A stretch of 64,000 nt of DNA from JACVRW01 sp963819115 (GTDB lineage Bacteria; Actinomycetota; Thermoleophilia; Solirubrobacterales; Thermoleophilaceae), in assembly GCA_963819115.1 (NCBI GenBank), contig CAWFUR010000001.1:124001-188000 (forward strand). Direction: 5' to 3'. Numbering within the stretch: position 1 is the first letter of the stretch; every line of letters starts with the position of its first letter. The notes below the pieces were generated by a model. That model was not told the origin of the DNA. It searched no databases and saw only the letters and a program-made list of their open reading frames with translations. A program made the position numbers and the translations under genes. Below are positions 8,231 through 16,142 of this stretch, in pieces.

Positions 8231-9608
8231 GCCGCGAGCCCAGCTCCAGCTCGGCCAGCGAATCGTCGATCATCACCGGCAGGCCGCCCGCCCGTGGCAG
8301 CACGCCCGGATCGGCGTGGAGGCCGAAGTGGGCGTGGTCCTCGTACGTGAGGATCCCCACGGCCAGGGCGTGGCGGTCGGGCAGGGGAATCACCGGATAC
8401 ACGGACCGCACCCTCGCCCCCGCGGCGTAGAGAGCCGTGCGCGGGCCGGGCACGTTCGAGATCGTGAGGTTGTAGAGGCGCGGGCTCACGGCGTATCGCG
8501 CGGCCATCTCCTTCAGTGGCTCGGGCAGCGCGCCCAGGCCCTGGAGCAGTGCCGAGGATCCCCCGATCCGGCCCGAGGTCTTCAGCTCGGCCATCTGCTC
8601 GATCACCCCGGCCAGCCTGTCCTCGCTGCGGGCCCGCGACACGGGCAGGTCGATGAAGGCGAAGGTGATGCGGTTCCCCTGTGAGCGCTCCTCCTCCGCG
8701 GCGCGCACGCTCACCGGCACCATCACCCGCAGGTCCCGCGGCTCGTCGCCGCGCTTTGCGGCGAAGCGGCGCAACGTCCCGGCGCACACCGCCAGCGTGA
8801 TGTCGTTCAGCGTGGCACCGTGGCGCCGCTTCAGGTCCAGCATGCGCGACAGTCGCACACGGTGGGTCACGAGCGTGCGCCGCGGGCCGATCGGGTCGTT
8901 CAGGTAACAGCCCTCCGCCGGATGCAGGGCGTCGTCCGCAAGCGACACCGCGGCGCGGCGCAGGGTGTCGGCCATGCGCACGGTGTAGGCGGGCGACCGG
9001 GCGAGCGAGACCGCGCGACGCGCCATGCGGAACTGGTCCACCGCGGTGTCGGTGAGGGAGCCCACGGCGAGGCGCACGGGTCCGGACTGCCGGCCCGGGG
9101 ACCAGCCCACCGGGGCGGCCGGCTCCGGCTCCGGAATCCCGTCGAACATGAGCATCCCCAGCTCCACCGCGGCGATGCCGTCCACCATCGCGTGATGGAC
9201 CTTCCCCAGGACCGCGGCCCGTCCGCCGGCCAGGCGCGGCACCACCAGGATGTGCCACAGCGGCCTGGCCCGGTCGAGCTGCTCGGAGAAGAATGCGTCG
9301 GCGATGGCCCGCATCGCGGGCCGGTCGAGCTCCGAGTCGTCCCCCACCGTGCTCACGTGCCGGTCGAGGTCGAAGTCGGGCACGTCCTGCCACACCGGCT
9401 CGCTCACCCGCATCGGCACCTGCACCACCCGCTGGCGAAAGCGCGGCGTGAGGTGCAGGCGCCCGCCGATCCGTTCACGGAGCAGCGCAGCATCGAGGCT
9501 GCCCACCCCCGGTGGGAGATCGAGCACGGCCGTCCAACCCACGTGCATGTGGGCCGTGTCCGTCTCAACTCGCAGAAACGAAGTATCCATTGCGGAGAGA
9601 CGAGTCAT
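8127..9608 (-). CDS. Wax ester synthase / diacylglycerol O-acyltransferase (WS/DGAT)
   Basis: About 493 residues from the ATG of MTRLSAMDTSFLRVETD, the canonical family start; an ATG 14 codons upstream is less likely. The active-site motif HHAMVDG is at residues 138-144. PLWHILVVP and ARAEEERSQGNRITF-like conserved segments, and the late NLTISNVPGPR motif, are all present. It esterifies acyl-CoA with a fatty alcohol or diacylglycerol for storage lipid. The C-terminal tail of about 35 residues is Arg/Pro-rich and overlaps the CFA-type gene on the other strand, so the true stop may differ in homologues. Confidence 0.9.
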   Translation of the reverse strand: MTRLSAMDTSFLRVETDTAHMHVGWTAVLDLPPGVGSLDAALLRERIGGRLHLTPRFRQRVVQVPMRVSEPVWQDVPDFDLDRHVSTVGDDSELDRPAMRAIADAFFSEQLDRARPLWHILVVPRLAGGRAAVLGKVHHAMVDGIAAVELGMLMFDGIPEPEPAAPVGWSPGRQSGPVRLAVGSLTDTAVDQFRMARRAVSLARSPAYTVRMADTLRRAAVSLADDALHPAEGCYLNDPIGPRRTLVTHRVRLSRMLDLKRRHGATLNDITLAVCAGTLRRFAAKRGDEPRDLRVMVPVSVRAAEEERSQGNRITFAFIDLPVSRARSEDRLAGVIEQMAELKTSGRIGGSSALLQGLGALPEPLKEMAARYAVSPRLYNLTISNVPGPRTALYAAGARVRSVYPVIPLPDRHALAVGILTYEDHAHFGLHADPGVLPRAGGLPVMIDDSLAELELGSRPRPARPPERGRPRSRQAAPRSRPRAAGHAPGTRR

Positions 9609-9693
9609 ACCCCCGACTATGGCTGGATCCGGGGCCCTCCACATGTACATCTAGATAAAAATTGCGGGCCGCAAATCGACCGTCCGTCCAGAT

Positions 9694-9745
9694 GGCATGC
9701 TCCGGTGCTCGCCCGATCACCAATCGGGCTCCGCTCCTCGCCGGG
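9694..9745. repeat. Dispersed palindromic repeat, single copy
   Basis: One unit of the family with core GCCCGAT-N5-ATCGGGC (7-bp stem), leader GCATGCTCCGGTGCTC and trailer TCCGCTCCTCGCC. It sits between the start of the wax-ester synthase gene and the stop of the GCS2 ligase gene, 14 bases after the latter, where it could act as its terminator or 3' boundary. The region 9609-9693 before it is relatively A/T-rich and probably holds the wax-ester synthase promoter. Confidence 0.88.
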
Positions 9746-9758
9746 GCCGCGGTGATCG

Positions 9759-10955
9759 TTAGGAAACGGCGGCCTTTTCATCCATCGCGTGACCGACCTC
9801 GAGCTCCGCCTCGGGGCCGGGCGCCGCGTGCGAGGTGAAGAGATCGGCCAGCGCGCCCACCAGCTCGGGCAGCCGCTGGTCTCCGCGCCCGAGCTCCAGC
9901 TGGCGTCCCGCGCCGGTGTTGTCGGCGAGCGCGCGCACGGTGGCCAGCTCCTCCGTGCAGCCGAGGTCGCGGGCATGGGGCAGGCAGGCCTCGAGAACCT
10001 GATCGAGCTGGAGCCGCGCGGGCACGAGCGCCTCGCGCACGGGGTCCAGCAGGCGGGCGTCCATCCCGTCGCGGGCGGCGATGAAGCGGTTCTCCTCGAG
10101 CACCTCCGGCCGCTCCAGCAGCTCCGGCGGCGCGAAGCCCTCCTCGATCTCGAGCCGGGCCAGCGACTGCACCAAAGCGACGATGGCCACGGTCTCGGCC
10201 ACCGTGCTCTGGACGTCCAGGATGCGCACCTCGACGGTGCCGAACCGCGGCTGGGGCCGCACGTCCCACCAGAGGAAGGTGGGCTCGTCGAATGCGTCAC
10301 AGCGAAGCAGAACGTCCACCGCCTCGACCCAGTCGGCGTAGTCGTCGAACTCGCGCGGGATGCCCACGCGCGGGAACGCCTGGAACAGCGGCGTGCGCGA
10401 CGAGGCCAGCCCGGTGTCGCGGCCCTGCCACAGAGGCGAGTTGGCCGACAGCGCGAGCAGCAGCGGCAGGTGCCCGCGCAGCCGGTTCATGAGCTTGATC
10501 GCGTCCTCCGGCGAGGCCACTCCCACGTGCACGTGGAGCGCGAAGGTGGGCTCCCGGCGCGCCAGCTCGCGCATCGAGTTGTAGACGCGCTGGTAGCGGG
10601 GGCCGGTGGATACCCGCACCTCCTGCCATACGGCGAAGGGATGGGTGCCGCTGGCCGCCGCACGCAGGCCGAGCGTGCGCAGCTGGGCGTCGAGCGCCAA
10701 CCGCAGGTCCCCCAGCTCGGCGGCCGCGCCGGGCACGGTCCGGTGGACGCGGGACCTGAGCTCGAGCGCCGACTTGTGGGTCTCCGCCGTCACGTGCGAG
10801 CCCAGCTCGGGCTCGAGCGCGGGCAGCACCCGGTCGATCTCGTGGGCGAGCGGCCAGCCCTCGGGCTCGAGGAGCATGATCTCCTCCTCGACCCCAAGCG
10901 TGTAGTCGGTGGGGGAGCCCTCGGCCGCCCAGTCCGCCCACCGCGGGAGGGTCAT
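9759..10955 (-). CDS. GCS2-family carboxylate-amine ligase (YbdK-like)
   Basis: 398 residues. The N-terminal YTLGVEEEIMLLEPEGWPLA is the glutamate-cysteine ligase type 2 signature with its acidic Mg/ATP residues. AETHKSALELRS, HPFAVWQ and FALHVHVGVASPEDAIKLMN follow as in the family. The fold is glutamine-synthetase-like, so it should form an amide bond with ATP; whether the acceptor is cysteine or another amine is unknown. The ATG overlaps the upstream peptidase TGA (ATGA, 10952-10955). It is the last gene of a three-gene amide-ligase operon. Confidence 0.9.
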   Translation of the reverse strand: MTLPRWADWAAEGSPTDYTLGVEEEIMLLEPEGWPLAHEIDRVLPALEPELGSHVTAETHKSALELRSRVHRTVPGAAAELGDLRLALDAQLRTLGLRAAASGTHPFAVWQEVRVSTGPRYQRVYNSMRELARREPTFALHVHVGVASPEDAIKLMNRLRGHLPLLLALSANSPLWQGRDTGLASSRTPLFQAFPRVGIPREFDDYADWVEAVDVLLRCDAFDEPTFLWWDVRPQPRFGTVEVRILDVQSTVAETVAIVALVQSLARLEIEEGFAPPELLERPEVLEENRFIAARDGMDARLLDPVREALVPARLQLDQVLEACLPHARDLGCTEELATVRALADNTGAGRQLELGRGDQRLPELVGALADLFTSHAAPGPEAELEVGHAMDEKAAVS

Positions 10956-11725
10956 GCCGCCAGCGAAGCCGGGAACTGCGCGTGCCGCCGGGCCGCCTCC
11001 ACGACGCCCGCGAACAGCCGGCTCCCCTCCGGGCGCTCGATAAGGCTCTCCGCGTGCCATTGGACGCCGAGGCAGAAGCTGCGCGCGGGCATCTCGATGG
11101 CCTCCACCACACCGTCGGGGGACCACGCCACGGCGAGCGCCCCCCGGCCGAGCCGGCCGACGGCCTGGTGGTGGAAGGAGTTCACGTGCACCCTCACCTC
11201 GCCGAGCGTGCTCGCCGCAAGGCTGGCCGAGGCCAGGTCGACGGGGTGCGTCACCTGGTCCCCCGGCGCCACCTGGCGGTGTTCCACGGTCCCGTCCGTG
11301 CCGTCGGGGAGATGCTGGATCAGCGTTCCCCCGGTGGCCACGTTCAGCACCTGCATGCCGCGGCAGATCGCGAGGATGGGCACGTTGCGCGCATGCGCCT
11401 CGCGCGTCAGGGCGAGCTCGAAGTCGTCGAGGTCCGGCTCGGTCGGTCCGAGCTCGGGATGCGGCTCGGCGCCGTAGGACGAGGGGTGCAGGTCCGGGCC
11501 TCCCGAGAGGCAGATGCCGTGGAGCTGGTCAACGAGCGGCGTGATCGCGTCCAGCGGCATCGGGGGGATCACCAGCGGCAGCCCGCCTGCGGCCTCGATG
11601 GCGCGCATGTACGCGAGCCCCAGCGCCATCTCCTTGCGCGGCGGCTCTCCCTGCGGCGTCTGCTCCACGCGCCGGGCCACCCGCATCTCCGATGTGGTCA
11701 CCCCGATGAGCGGCCGGTCGCTCAT
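10952..11725 (-). CDS. Class I glutamine-amidotransferase-like peptidase (C26, gamma-glutamyl hydrolase type)
   Basis: 257 residues starting MSDRPLIGVTTSE. The nucleophile is Cys121 in LAICRGMQVLNVATGGTL. LSGGPDLHPSSYG and VNSFHHQAV are typical of gamma-glutamyl-GABA hydrolases (PuuD-like), and GVQWHAE supplies the His/Glu of the triad. It should hydrolyse gamma-glutamyl or related amide bonds. It lies between, and overlaps by ATGA with, an ATP-grasp ligase upstream and a GCS2 ligase downstream. A role in trimming or recycling the product made by the two ligases is my inference. Confidence 0.88.
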   Translation of the reverse strand: MSDRPLIGVTTSEMRVARRVEQTPQGEPPRKEMALGLAYMRAIEAAGGLPLVIPPMPLDAITPLVDQLHGICLSGGPDLHPSSYGAEPHPELGPTEPDLDDFELALTREAHARNVPILAICRGMQVLNVATGGTLIQHLPDGTDGTVEHRQVAPGDQVTHPVDLASASLAASTLGEVRVHVNSFHHQAVGRLGRGALAVAWSPDGVVEAIEMPARSFCLGVQWHAESLIERPEGSRLFAGVVEAARRHAQFPASLAA

Positions 11726-13173
11726 GACATCACCCAAGTGTCCTTCCCTCCACCGTTCTGTGAGCTGTTCACCACAAGCGCCCCGGCATCCCTTCCGAAC
11801 CGGGTGAGACCGCCCGCGGCCACGTCGACGTTCACATCGTCGCTCATGACGAAGGCTCTTAGATCCACATGCCTCGGCGCAAGCCCCCCCGCCTCGACGG
11901 TCGGATGCGTGGAGAGCATCACCGTCTCCTGGGCGACCCAGTCTCCGGGCTCGGCCCGGATCTGCGTCGCGACCCCGTCCAGATCCTCCCTGCGGGCATG
12001 GGGTCCCACCAGGATCCCGTACCCGCCGTGCCCAGCCCGCGGCTTCACCACCACCTCGTCGATGCGCTCGAGGATGCCCTCGAGGACGGCCGGAACGCTC
12101 AGGTCGTAGGTGGGCACCGAGCGCAGGAGCGGCTGCTCGTTGAGATAGAACTGCACCATCGCGTCCACGTAGGCGTGGATCAGCTTGTCGTCGGCCACGC
12201 CGCCCCCGAAGCTGTTCACGCAGGCGAGACGCCCCGTGCGGCAGGGGTCGAGGAGCACGTCGGCCACCCACGTGGCGCGCCCGTGCTCGTCCATGAGCCT
12301 GTCCTCGTCGGTGCGCCGGTAGACCACGTCCACCTCCCGGCTGCGGCGGTCCACCAGCACCCGCAGGCGACCGCGGCTCGGGTAGAGGTCGTCGGGAGTG
12401 GCCAGCAGGATGCCGAGACGCCGGGCCAGGACGCGGTGCTCGTACCACGCGCTGTTGCCCGGGCCGTCCGAGAGCAGCACCACGTGCGGATCGCCGTCGC
12501 CGTCGGGGGCGGCCGCGCGAAGGGCGGCGCCGAGACGGTCGAACGCCGGAGCGAGCGAGCGGCGCTCCTCGGGAGCGGCGGGCAGGTGACGGTCGGCCGC
12601 GGTGCGTGCGGCCACGGCGTAGGTGATCCCCGACGGCGTCCGGACGTTGTCCTCGAGCACGGCCAGCTTGCCGTCCGCACCGCGAACGAGGTCCATCCCG
12701 GCCACGGGCATGTAGGCCCACTCGGGAACCTCGACGCCGAGCATCCAGGGCTCGAAGTAGGAACAGGTCTCCACCGCCCGCGACGGCACCACGCCCTCCG
12801 ACACGATCCGGCGGGCGCCGTACACGTCAGCCGTGAACGCGCGCAGCGCGCGCACCCGCTGCGATAGCGAGCGCTCCACGAGGTCCCACTCCGCCGCGGC
12901 CAGGATGCGCGGCACCGGGTCCACGTGGAAGGGCTCGGCGTGGGGCGGCGAGCCAAAGGCCACCCCCATGCCCTCGATCTCCTCGGTCACGCGATCCGCG
13001 ACCTCGGAGAGGTCCACGGCATCGAGTGCGCTCAGCGTGCGCTCGTAGTGCGGGCGCGGCTGTCCCGAGGCGTCGAACGCCTCGTCGTAGAAGCGGTCCA
13101 CGGCGTAGTCCCGCGAGTCCGCCCCGGTCGCGCCGGCGGCGGTGCCATGCGACAGGTCTGCGGCTGCCCCCAT
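11722..13173 (-). CDS. Circularly permuted type-2 ATP-grasp protein
   Basis: 483 residues. Family hallmarks are FDEAF-like YDRFYDEAF near the N-terminus, HVDPVPRILAAAEWDLVERS, ALRAFTADVYGARRI, WAYMPVAGMDLVRGADGKLA with VLEDNVRTPSGI (acidic ATP/Mg loop), and the late CVNSFGGGVADDKLIHAYVD and VVKPRAGHGGYGI (nucleotide loop). This is the DUF404/DUF407-type ligase known from predicted amide-ligation operons. It heads the operon: its TGA overlaps the next ATG. Operons of this class often also carry an alpha-E protein and a transglutaminase; neither is seen here. Confidence 0.88.
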   Translation of the reverse strand: MGAAADLSHGTAAGATGADSRDYAVDRFYDEAFDASGQPRPHYERTLSALDAVDLSEVADRVTEEIEGMGVAFGSPPHAEPFHVDPVPRILAAAEWDLVERSLSQRVRALRAFTADVYGARRIVSEGVVPSRAVETCSYFEPWMLGVEVPEWAYMPVAGMDLVRGADGKLAVLEDNVRTPSGITYAVAARTAADRHLPAAPEERRSLAPAFDRLGAALRAAAPDGDGDPHVVLLSDGPGNSAWYEHRVLARRLGILLATPDDLYPSRGRLRVLVDRRSREVDVVYRRTDEDRLMDEHGRATWVADVLLDPCRTGRLACVNSFGGGVADDKLIHAYVDAMVQFYLNEQPLLRSVPTYDLSVPAVLEGILERIDEVVVKPRAGHGGYGILVGPHARREDLDGVATQIRAEPGDWVAQETVMLSTHPTVEAGGLAPRHVDLRAFVMSDDVNVDVAAGGLTRFGRDAGALVVNSSQNGGGKDTWVMS

Positions 13174-13355
13174 CTGGTCACCTTACCCAGGCCCAACCCG
13201 CATGCATTGGCCGTCTGCCCAATCTTTGGCCCCCCCATTTGGACGGTTGGTACAACGTTCGCTCGGGTGGGGTAGCCCGGCGGTCCACGGTGCGCAAGGA
13301 CGGATCCGAGGGGGTGTGGTTCCGTTTGCACGACATGCATGCATAAATCGCCAAA

Positions 13356-13379
13356 CCCTCTGGCTAGTGGCCCGGAGGG
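13356..13379. terminator. Possible hairpin downstream of the 13.4 kb small gene
   Basis: CCCTC..GG and CC..GAGGG arms face each other over a short loop, 28 bases beyond the stop of the minus-strand Ser/Gly-rich gene. There is no clear U-tract, so it is only a candidate. The rest of 13174-13406 holds no convincing gene. It is less GC-rich than its surroundings and includes a palindromic ATGCATGCAT stretch near 13336; it probably carries the ATP-grasp operon promoter. Confidence 0.35.
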
Positions 13380-13406
13380 CGCACCTTGGGACTACGCCGC
13401 ACCCCG

Positions 13407-13886
13407 CTAGTCGTCGTCCCCGCCGCCGTGGCCCGAGCTGTCGTCGGATCCGCCGCCGCCCGAGCCGCCCTCGCTCGAGCCGCTCGACCCGGATCCGGAG
13501 CTACCGGAGTTCGAGCCCGATCCGTTGGATCCTGAACTGCCTCCGCCGCCATCGTCGCCGGGTTCCGCCGCGCCGCCGTGATGGTCCCCCGCGGGAGCCG
13601 GAGCCGCCGGGGCGGGCGCGCCCGAAGCGGGCGGCGAGGCCACCGGCCGGTCGCCGCCCTTCGCCGCCTGGCGCACGCGACGCTGGCGCCGGCGCCGTTC
13701 CCGCGCCCGGTCGGCGTCGGTGCTGCGGGCCGCGGGTGGAGCCAGCGCCTCCCCGGCCCTGAGGGGCTGCGCGGAGAGACCCACGCTGTCTCCGGAGATG
13801 GTGTTGGCGGCCAGGCCGATTCCCACGGCCGCGGCCAGGCCCGCCAGGCCCAGCGCTGCATTGCGAAGTATTCGGCTCGGAGCCAT
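13407..13886 (-). CDS. Small exported/anchored protein with acidic Gly/Ser tail
   Basis: 159 residues, no family recognised. Residues 1-30 (MAPSRILRNAALGLAGLAAA and following) form a signal peptide or membrane anchor. A basic stretch RARERRRRQRRVRQAAKGGD follows at about 58-78. Then comes a Pro/Ala linker and a C-terminal low-complexity tail of Gly, Ser and Asp ending SSGHGGGDDD. It starts 9 bases after the sensor kinase stop, so it is probably the third gene of the two-component operon. Its tail closely resembles that of the protein at 16143-16784 on the other side of the system. Confidence 0.7.
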   Translation of the reverse strand: MAPSRILRNAALGLAGLAAAVGIGLAANTISGDSVGLSAQPLRAGEALAPPAARSTDADRARERRRRQRRVRQAAKGGDRPVASPPASGAPAPAAPAPAGDHHGGAAEPGDDGGGGSSGSNGSGSNSGSSGSGSSGSSEGGSGGGGSDDSSGHGGGDDD

Positions 13887-13895
13887 GACTCGAGG

Positions 13896-15314
13896 CTAAC
13901 CCGCCCCTGGTAAGGCCTTGTCAAGCTCAGGGTCAGGGGCGGGCAAGGTCGCCGCGGGCAGGCGCACCTCGGCACGCGCGCCACGGGGATCGCGGTTGGC
14001 CAGCGAGGCCTCGCCACTCCAGCGCCGGGCCAGCTCCTCCACCACGGCCAGGCCCAGGCCGGTGCCCTCGGTCCCGGTGGTCCCGCTCCCGCGGTAGAAG
14101 CGCTCGAACACGCGGGCCCCTTCCTCGGGATCGACTCCGGGCCCCTCGTCGCTCACGCTCACCCGCGCCCAGGTGGCGTCGCCCTCCGGCCCGATCGTCA
14201 CCGTGGTGCCGGCGGGCGAGTAGTTGAGCGCGTTCTCCACCAGGTTGTCGAGCATGGCCGCCACGTCAGCCCGGGAGGAGCGGGTGAGCACGCCCTCGCG
14301 GGGCTCCAGCCGCAGCTCGTGGCCCGAGCTCTTCGCCGGCGCCTCCCAGCGACGATACGCGGCCGCGGCCTCCTCTCCGAGGTCGAGCAGCTCTCCCTCC
14401 TCGGCATCGGATTCGTGCACGAGCGTGAGCAGCCGGGTCAGGAGCGCCGCGAGGCGCACCGTCTCCCGCTCGGCGGCCGCAAGCTCGCGGCGCACGTCCG
14501 GGTCCGAGTTCTTCAGGTCCGCGGCCTCGAGGCGCAGCCGCAGCCCGGTGAGCGGGGTCCGGAGCTGGTGCGAGGCGTTGGCCACGAACTCGCGCTGGGC
14601 GCGCAGGCTTCGCGCGAGGCGGTCGGTCATGTGATTGAAGGCGGCCGCCACCTCGCGCTGCTCGCTCGACCCCTCGAGCGCCGCGCGCGCATCGAGGTCC
14701 CCGTCGGCCACCCTGCGGGCGGTGCCGGCCAGCCCGCGCAGCGGCCGGGCCAGCGACCCCGCGAGCAGCCAGGCCACGCCCAGCCCGAGCAGCAGCGCCA
14801 GGGCGCCCACGCCCACGAGCGCAAGCGTGTCGTTCCTGACCTCTCGCTGAACGGCATCCACGCTCTGGGTCACGCGCACCGCACCGATGGTGCGGTCGTT
14901 CCGGATCACGGGGATCGCCGTGAACAGAACGTCCTCCCCGAGGGTGTCGCTGTGGCGCGTGCCCTGGTCCGCCTCCCCGTGCAGGGCCAGAGCGACCTCC
15001 GGCCTGCTCGCATACGACGCCGCGCCCAGGCCGCGCCCGGCCGAGTCGGCGAGCAGCCGGCCGCGCGGGCCCACCACGATCACCCTGCCGCCGAGGTCCA
15101 CCGCGGCCCGCCGGAGCACGACCTCGAGCTCCGTCCGGTCCTGGAGCCTTCCCGACACGGTGGCCGCGAGCACCGCGGCCTGTCCCTGAGCCTCACTCTT
15201 GATCTCTGAGTCCACGCGCCGCGACAGGTTCAGCGCCAGCGGCACCTCCAGGGCCACGATCACCAGCACGAGCACGTAGGCGAACGCGGCCAGCAGCCGC
15301 GTCCGTGTGCTCAC
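13896..15314 (-). CDS. Sensor histidine kinase (OmpR-partner type)
   Basis: 472 residues. TM1 is at about 7-29, an extracytoplasmic sensor region at 30-160, and TM2 at about 162-185. A HAMP domain follows (LARPLRGLAGTARRVADGDL), then HisKA with His249 in VANASHQLRTPL. The ATPase motifs are DNLVENALNYS (N box), DEGPGV (G1), FERFYRG (F) and GTGLGLAVV (G2). The periplasmic part contains a VIVVGPRGRLLADSAG beta-hairpin of a PAS/CACHE-like sensor. The GTG start overlaps the regulator stop (GTGA, 15311-15314), so the stoichiometry is coupled. The signal is unknown. Confidence 0.95.
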   Translation of the reverse strand: MSTRTRLLAAFAYVLVLVIVALEVPLALNLSRRVDSEIKSEAQGQAAVLAATVSGRLQDRTELEVVLRRAAVDLGGRVIVVGPRGRLLADSAGRGLGAASYASRPEVALALHGEADQGTRHSDTLGEDVLFTAIPVIRNDRTIGAVRVTQSVDAVQREVRNDTLALVGVGALALLLGLGVAWLLAGSLARPLRGLAGTARRVADGDLDARAALEGSSEQREVAAAFNHMTDRLARSLRAQREFVANASHQLRTPLTGLRLRLEAADLKNSDPDVRRELAAAERETVRLAALLTRLLTLVHESDAEEGELLDLGEEAAAAYRRWEAPAKSSGHELRLEPREGVLTRSSRADVAAMLDNLVENALNYSPAGTTVTIGPEGDATWARVSVSDEGPGVDPEEGARVFERFYRGSGTTGTEGTGLGLAVVEELARRWSGEASLANRDPRGARAEVRLPAATLPAPDPELDKALPGAG

Positions 15315-16045
15315 CGTTCCGGCCCCTCCCCGAGCTCGTCCGCGCCCGCGAGCCTGAAGCCGACGCCCCGGACCGTGTGGATGAAGCGGGGCTCGGCCGA
15401 GTCGTCCCCGAGCTTGCGGCGCAGGCTCGACACGTGCACGTCGAGCGTCTTGGTGGACCCGTACCAGTTCGTGTCCCAGACCTCGTCGATCAGCCGCTCG
15501 CGCGTGATCACCGATCCGGCCTCGCGCATCAGCAACTCGAGCAGGTCGAACTCCCGCCGCGTGAGGTCGAGCTCGGAGCCCGCGAGCACCACGCTGCGAC
15601 GGTCAGAGTCGAGCCGCAGGCCACCGACCTCGAACGACTCGCCCGCCGCGGCCTCCCGCCCGGCCACCGGAGCGGCACTCCGGCGCAGCACGGCCCGTAT
15701 GCGGGCCACCACCTCGCGTGCGCTGAAGGGCTTCACCACGTAGTCGTCGGCCCCGAGCTCCAGGCCGATCACGCGGTCGGTCTCCTCTCCTCGCGCAGTG
15801 AGCATGATGATCGGCACCGTGCTGTCGCGGCGGAGCTCGCGGCACACGTCGTACCCCGATCCGTCCGGCAGCATCACGTCCAGCAGCACGAGGTCGGGCA
15901 TCTCCCGGCGCGCTTCCTCGAGCGCTCCCGCCACGCTGCCCGCCACCCGCGTGTCGAAGCCCTCGCGCTCGAGGGCCTCGGCCAGGGGCTCGGTGATCGA
16001 GCTCTCGTCCTCGACCATGAGGACGGTCGGTCTGCCGTTGGCCAT
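15311..16045 (-). CDS. OmpR/PhoB-family response regulator
   Basis: 244 residues. The receiver domain covers about 1-125, with acidic pocket VEDES, phospho-acceptor Asp56 in DLVLLDVMLPDGSG, Thr in MLTARG and Lys in DYVVKPF. The winged-helix domain follows, with LTRREFDLLELLMREAGSVI, RERLIDEVWDTNWYGSTKTL and DVHVSSLRRKLG, the standard PhoB recognition helix and wing. It is the first gene of the kinase operon. Both flanking small secreted proteins are plausible targets or partners, but no repeated operator was recognised. Confidence 0.96.
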   Translation of the reverse strand: MANGRPTVLMVEDESSITEPLAEALEREGFDTRVAGSVAGALEEARREMPDLVLLDVMLPDGSGYDVCRELRRDSTVPIIMLTARGEETDRVIGLELGADDYVVKPFSAREVVARIRAVLRRSAAPVAGREAAAGESFEVGGLRLDSDRRSVVLAGSELDLTRREFDLLELLMREAGSVITRERLIDEVWDTNWYGSTKTLDVHVSSLRRKLGDDSAEPRFIHTVRGVGFRLAGADELGEGPER

Positions 16046-16083
16046 CGGACAGATGCTAGGCGGAGGACCCGCTGCAAACGCAG

Positions 16084-16114
16084 GACGCCGGGGGCGGCGT
16101 GGGCCGCCCCGGCG
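16084..16114 (-). terminator. GC-rich hairpin between small secreted gene and response regulator
   Basis: Arms ACGCCGGGGGCGGC and GCCGCCCCGGCGT pair over 13 bp with one bulged G and a 4-nt loop. It lies 28 bases past the stop of the upstream minus-strand gene (16143-16784) and 38 bases before the regulator start, so it probably ends the former's transcript. No U-run follows. Confidence 0.6.
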
Positions 16115-16142
16115 TGGATGCGTACTGCGGCGCTACGGTCGC

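Noticed and set aside
8227..9393. Second minus-strand frame overlapping the wax-ester synthase and ending in CTAG
   Set aside because: It lacks the HHxxxDG motif and family segments, which are all in the other frame; counting it as a fourth CTAG pair would be wrong.
9789..12867. Long plus-strand frames opposite the amide-ligase operon
   Set aside because: No recognisable domain; the minus-strand genes are joined by ATGA overlaps and have full motifs.
13032..13340. Small minus-strand frame extending the ATP-grasp upstream region
   Set aside because: Different frame from the ATP-grasp protein, Arg/Thr/Pro-rich end, no start context; it is non-coding plus shadow.
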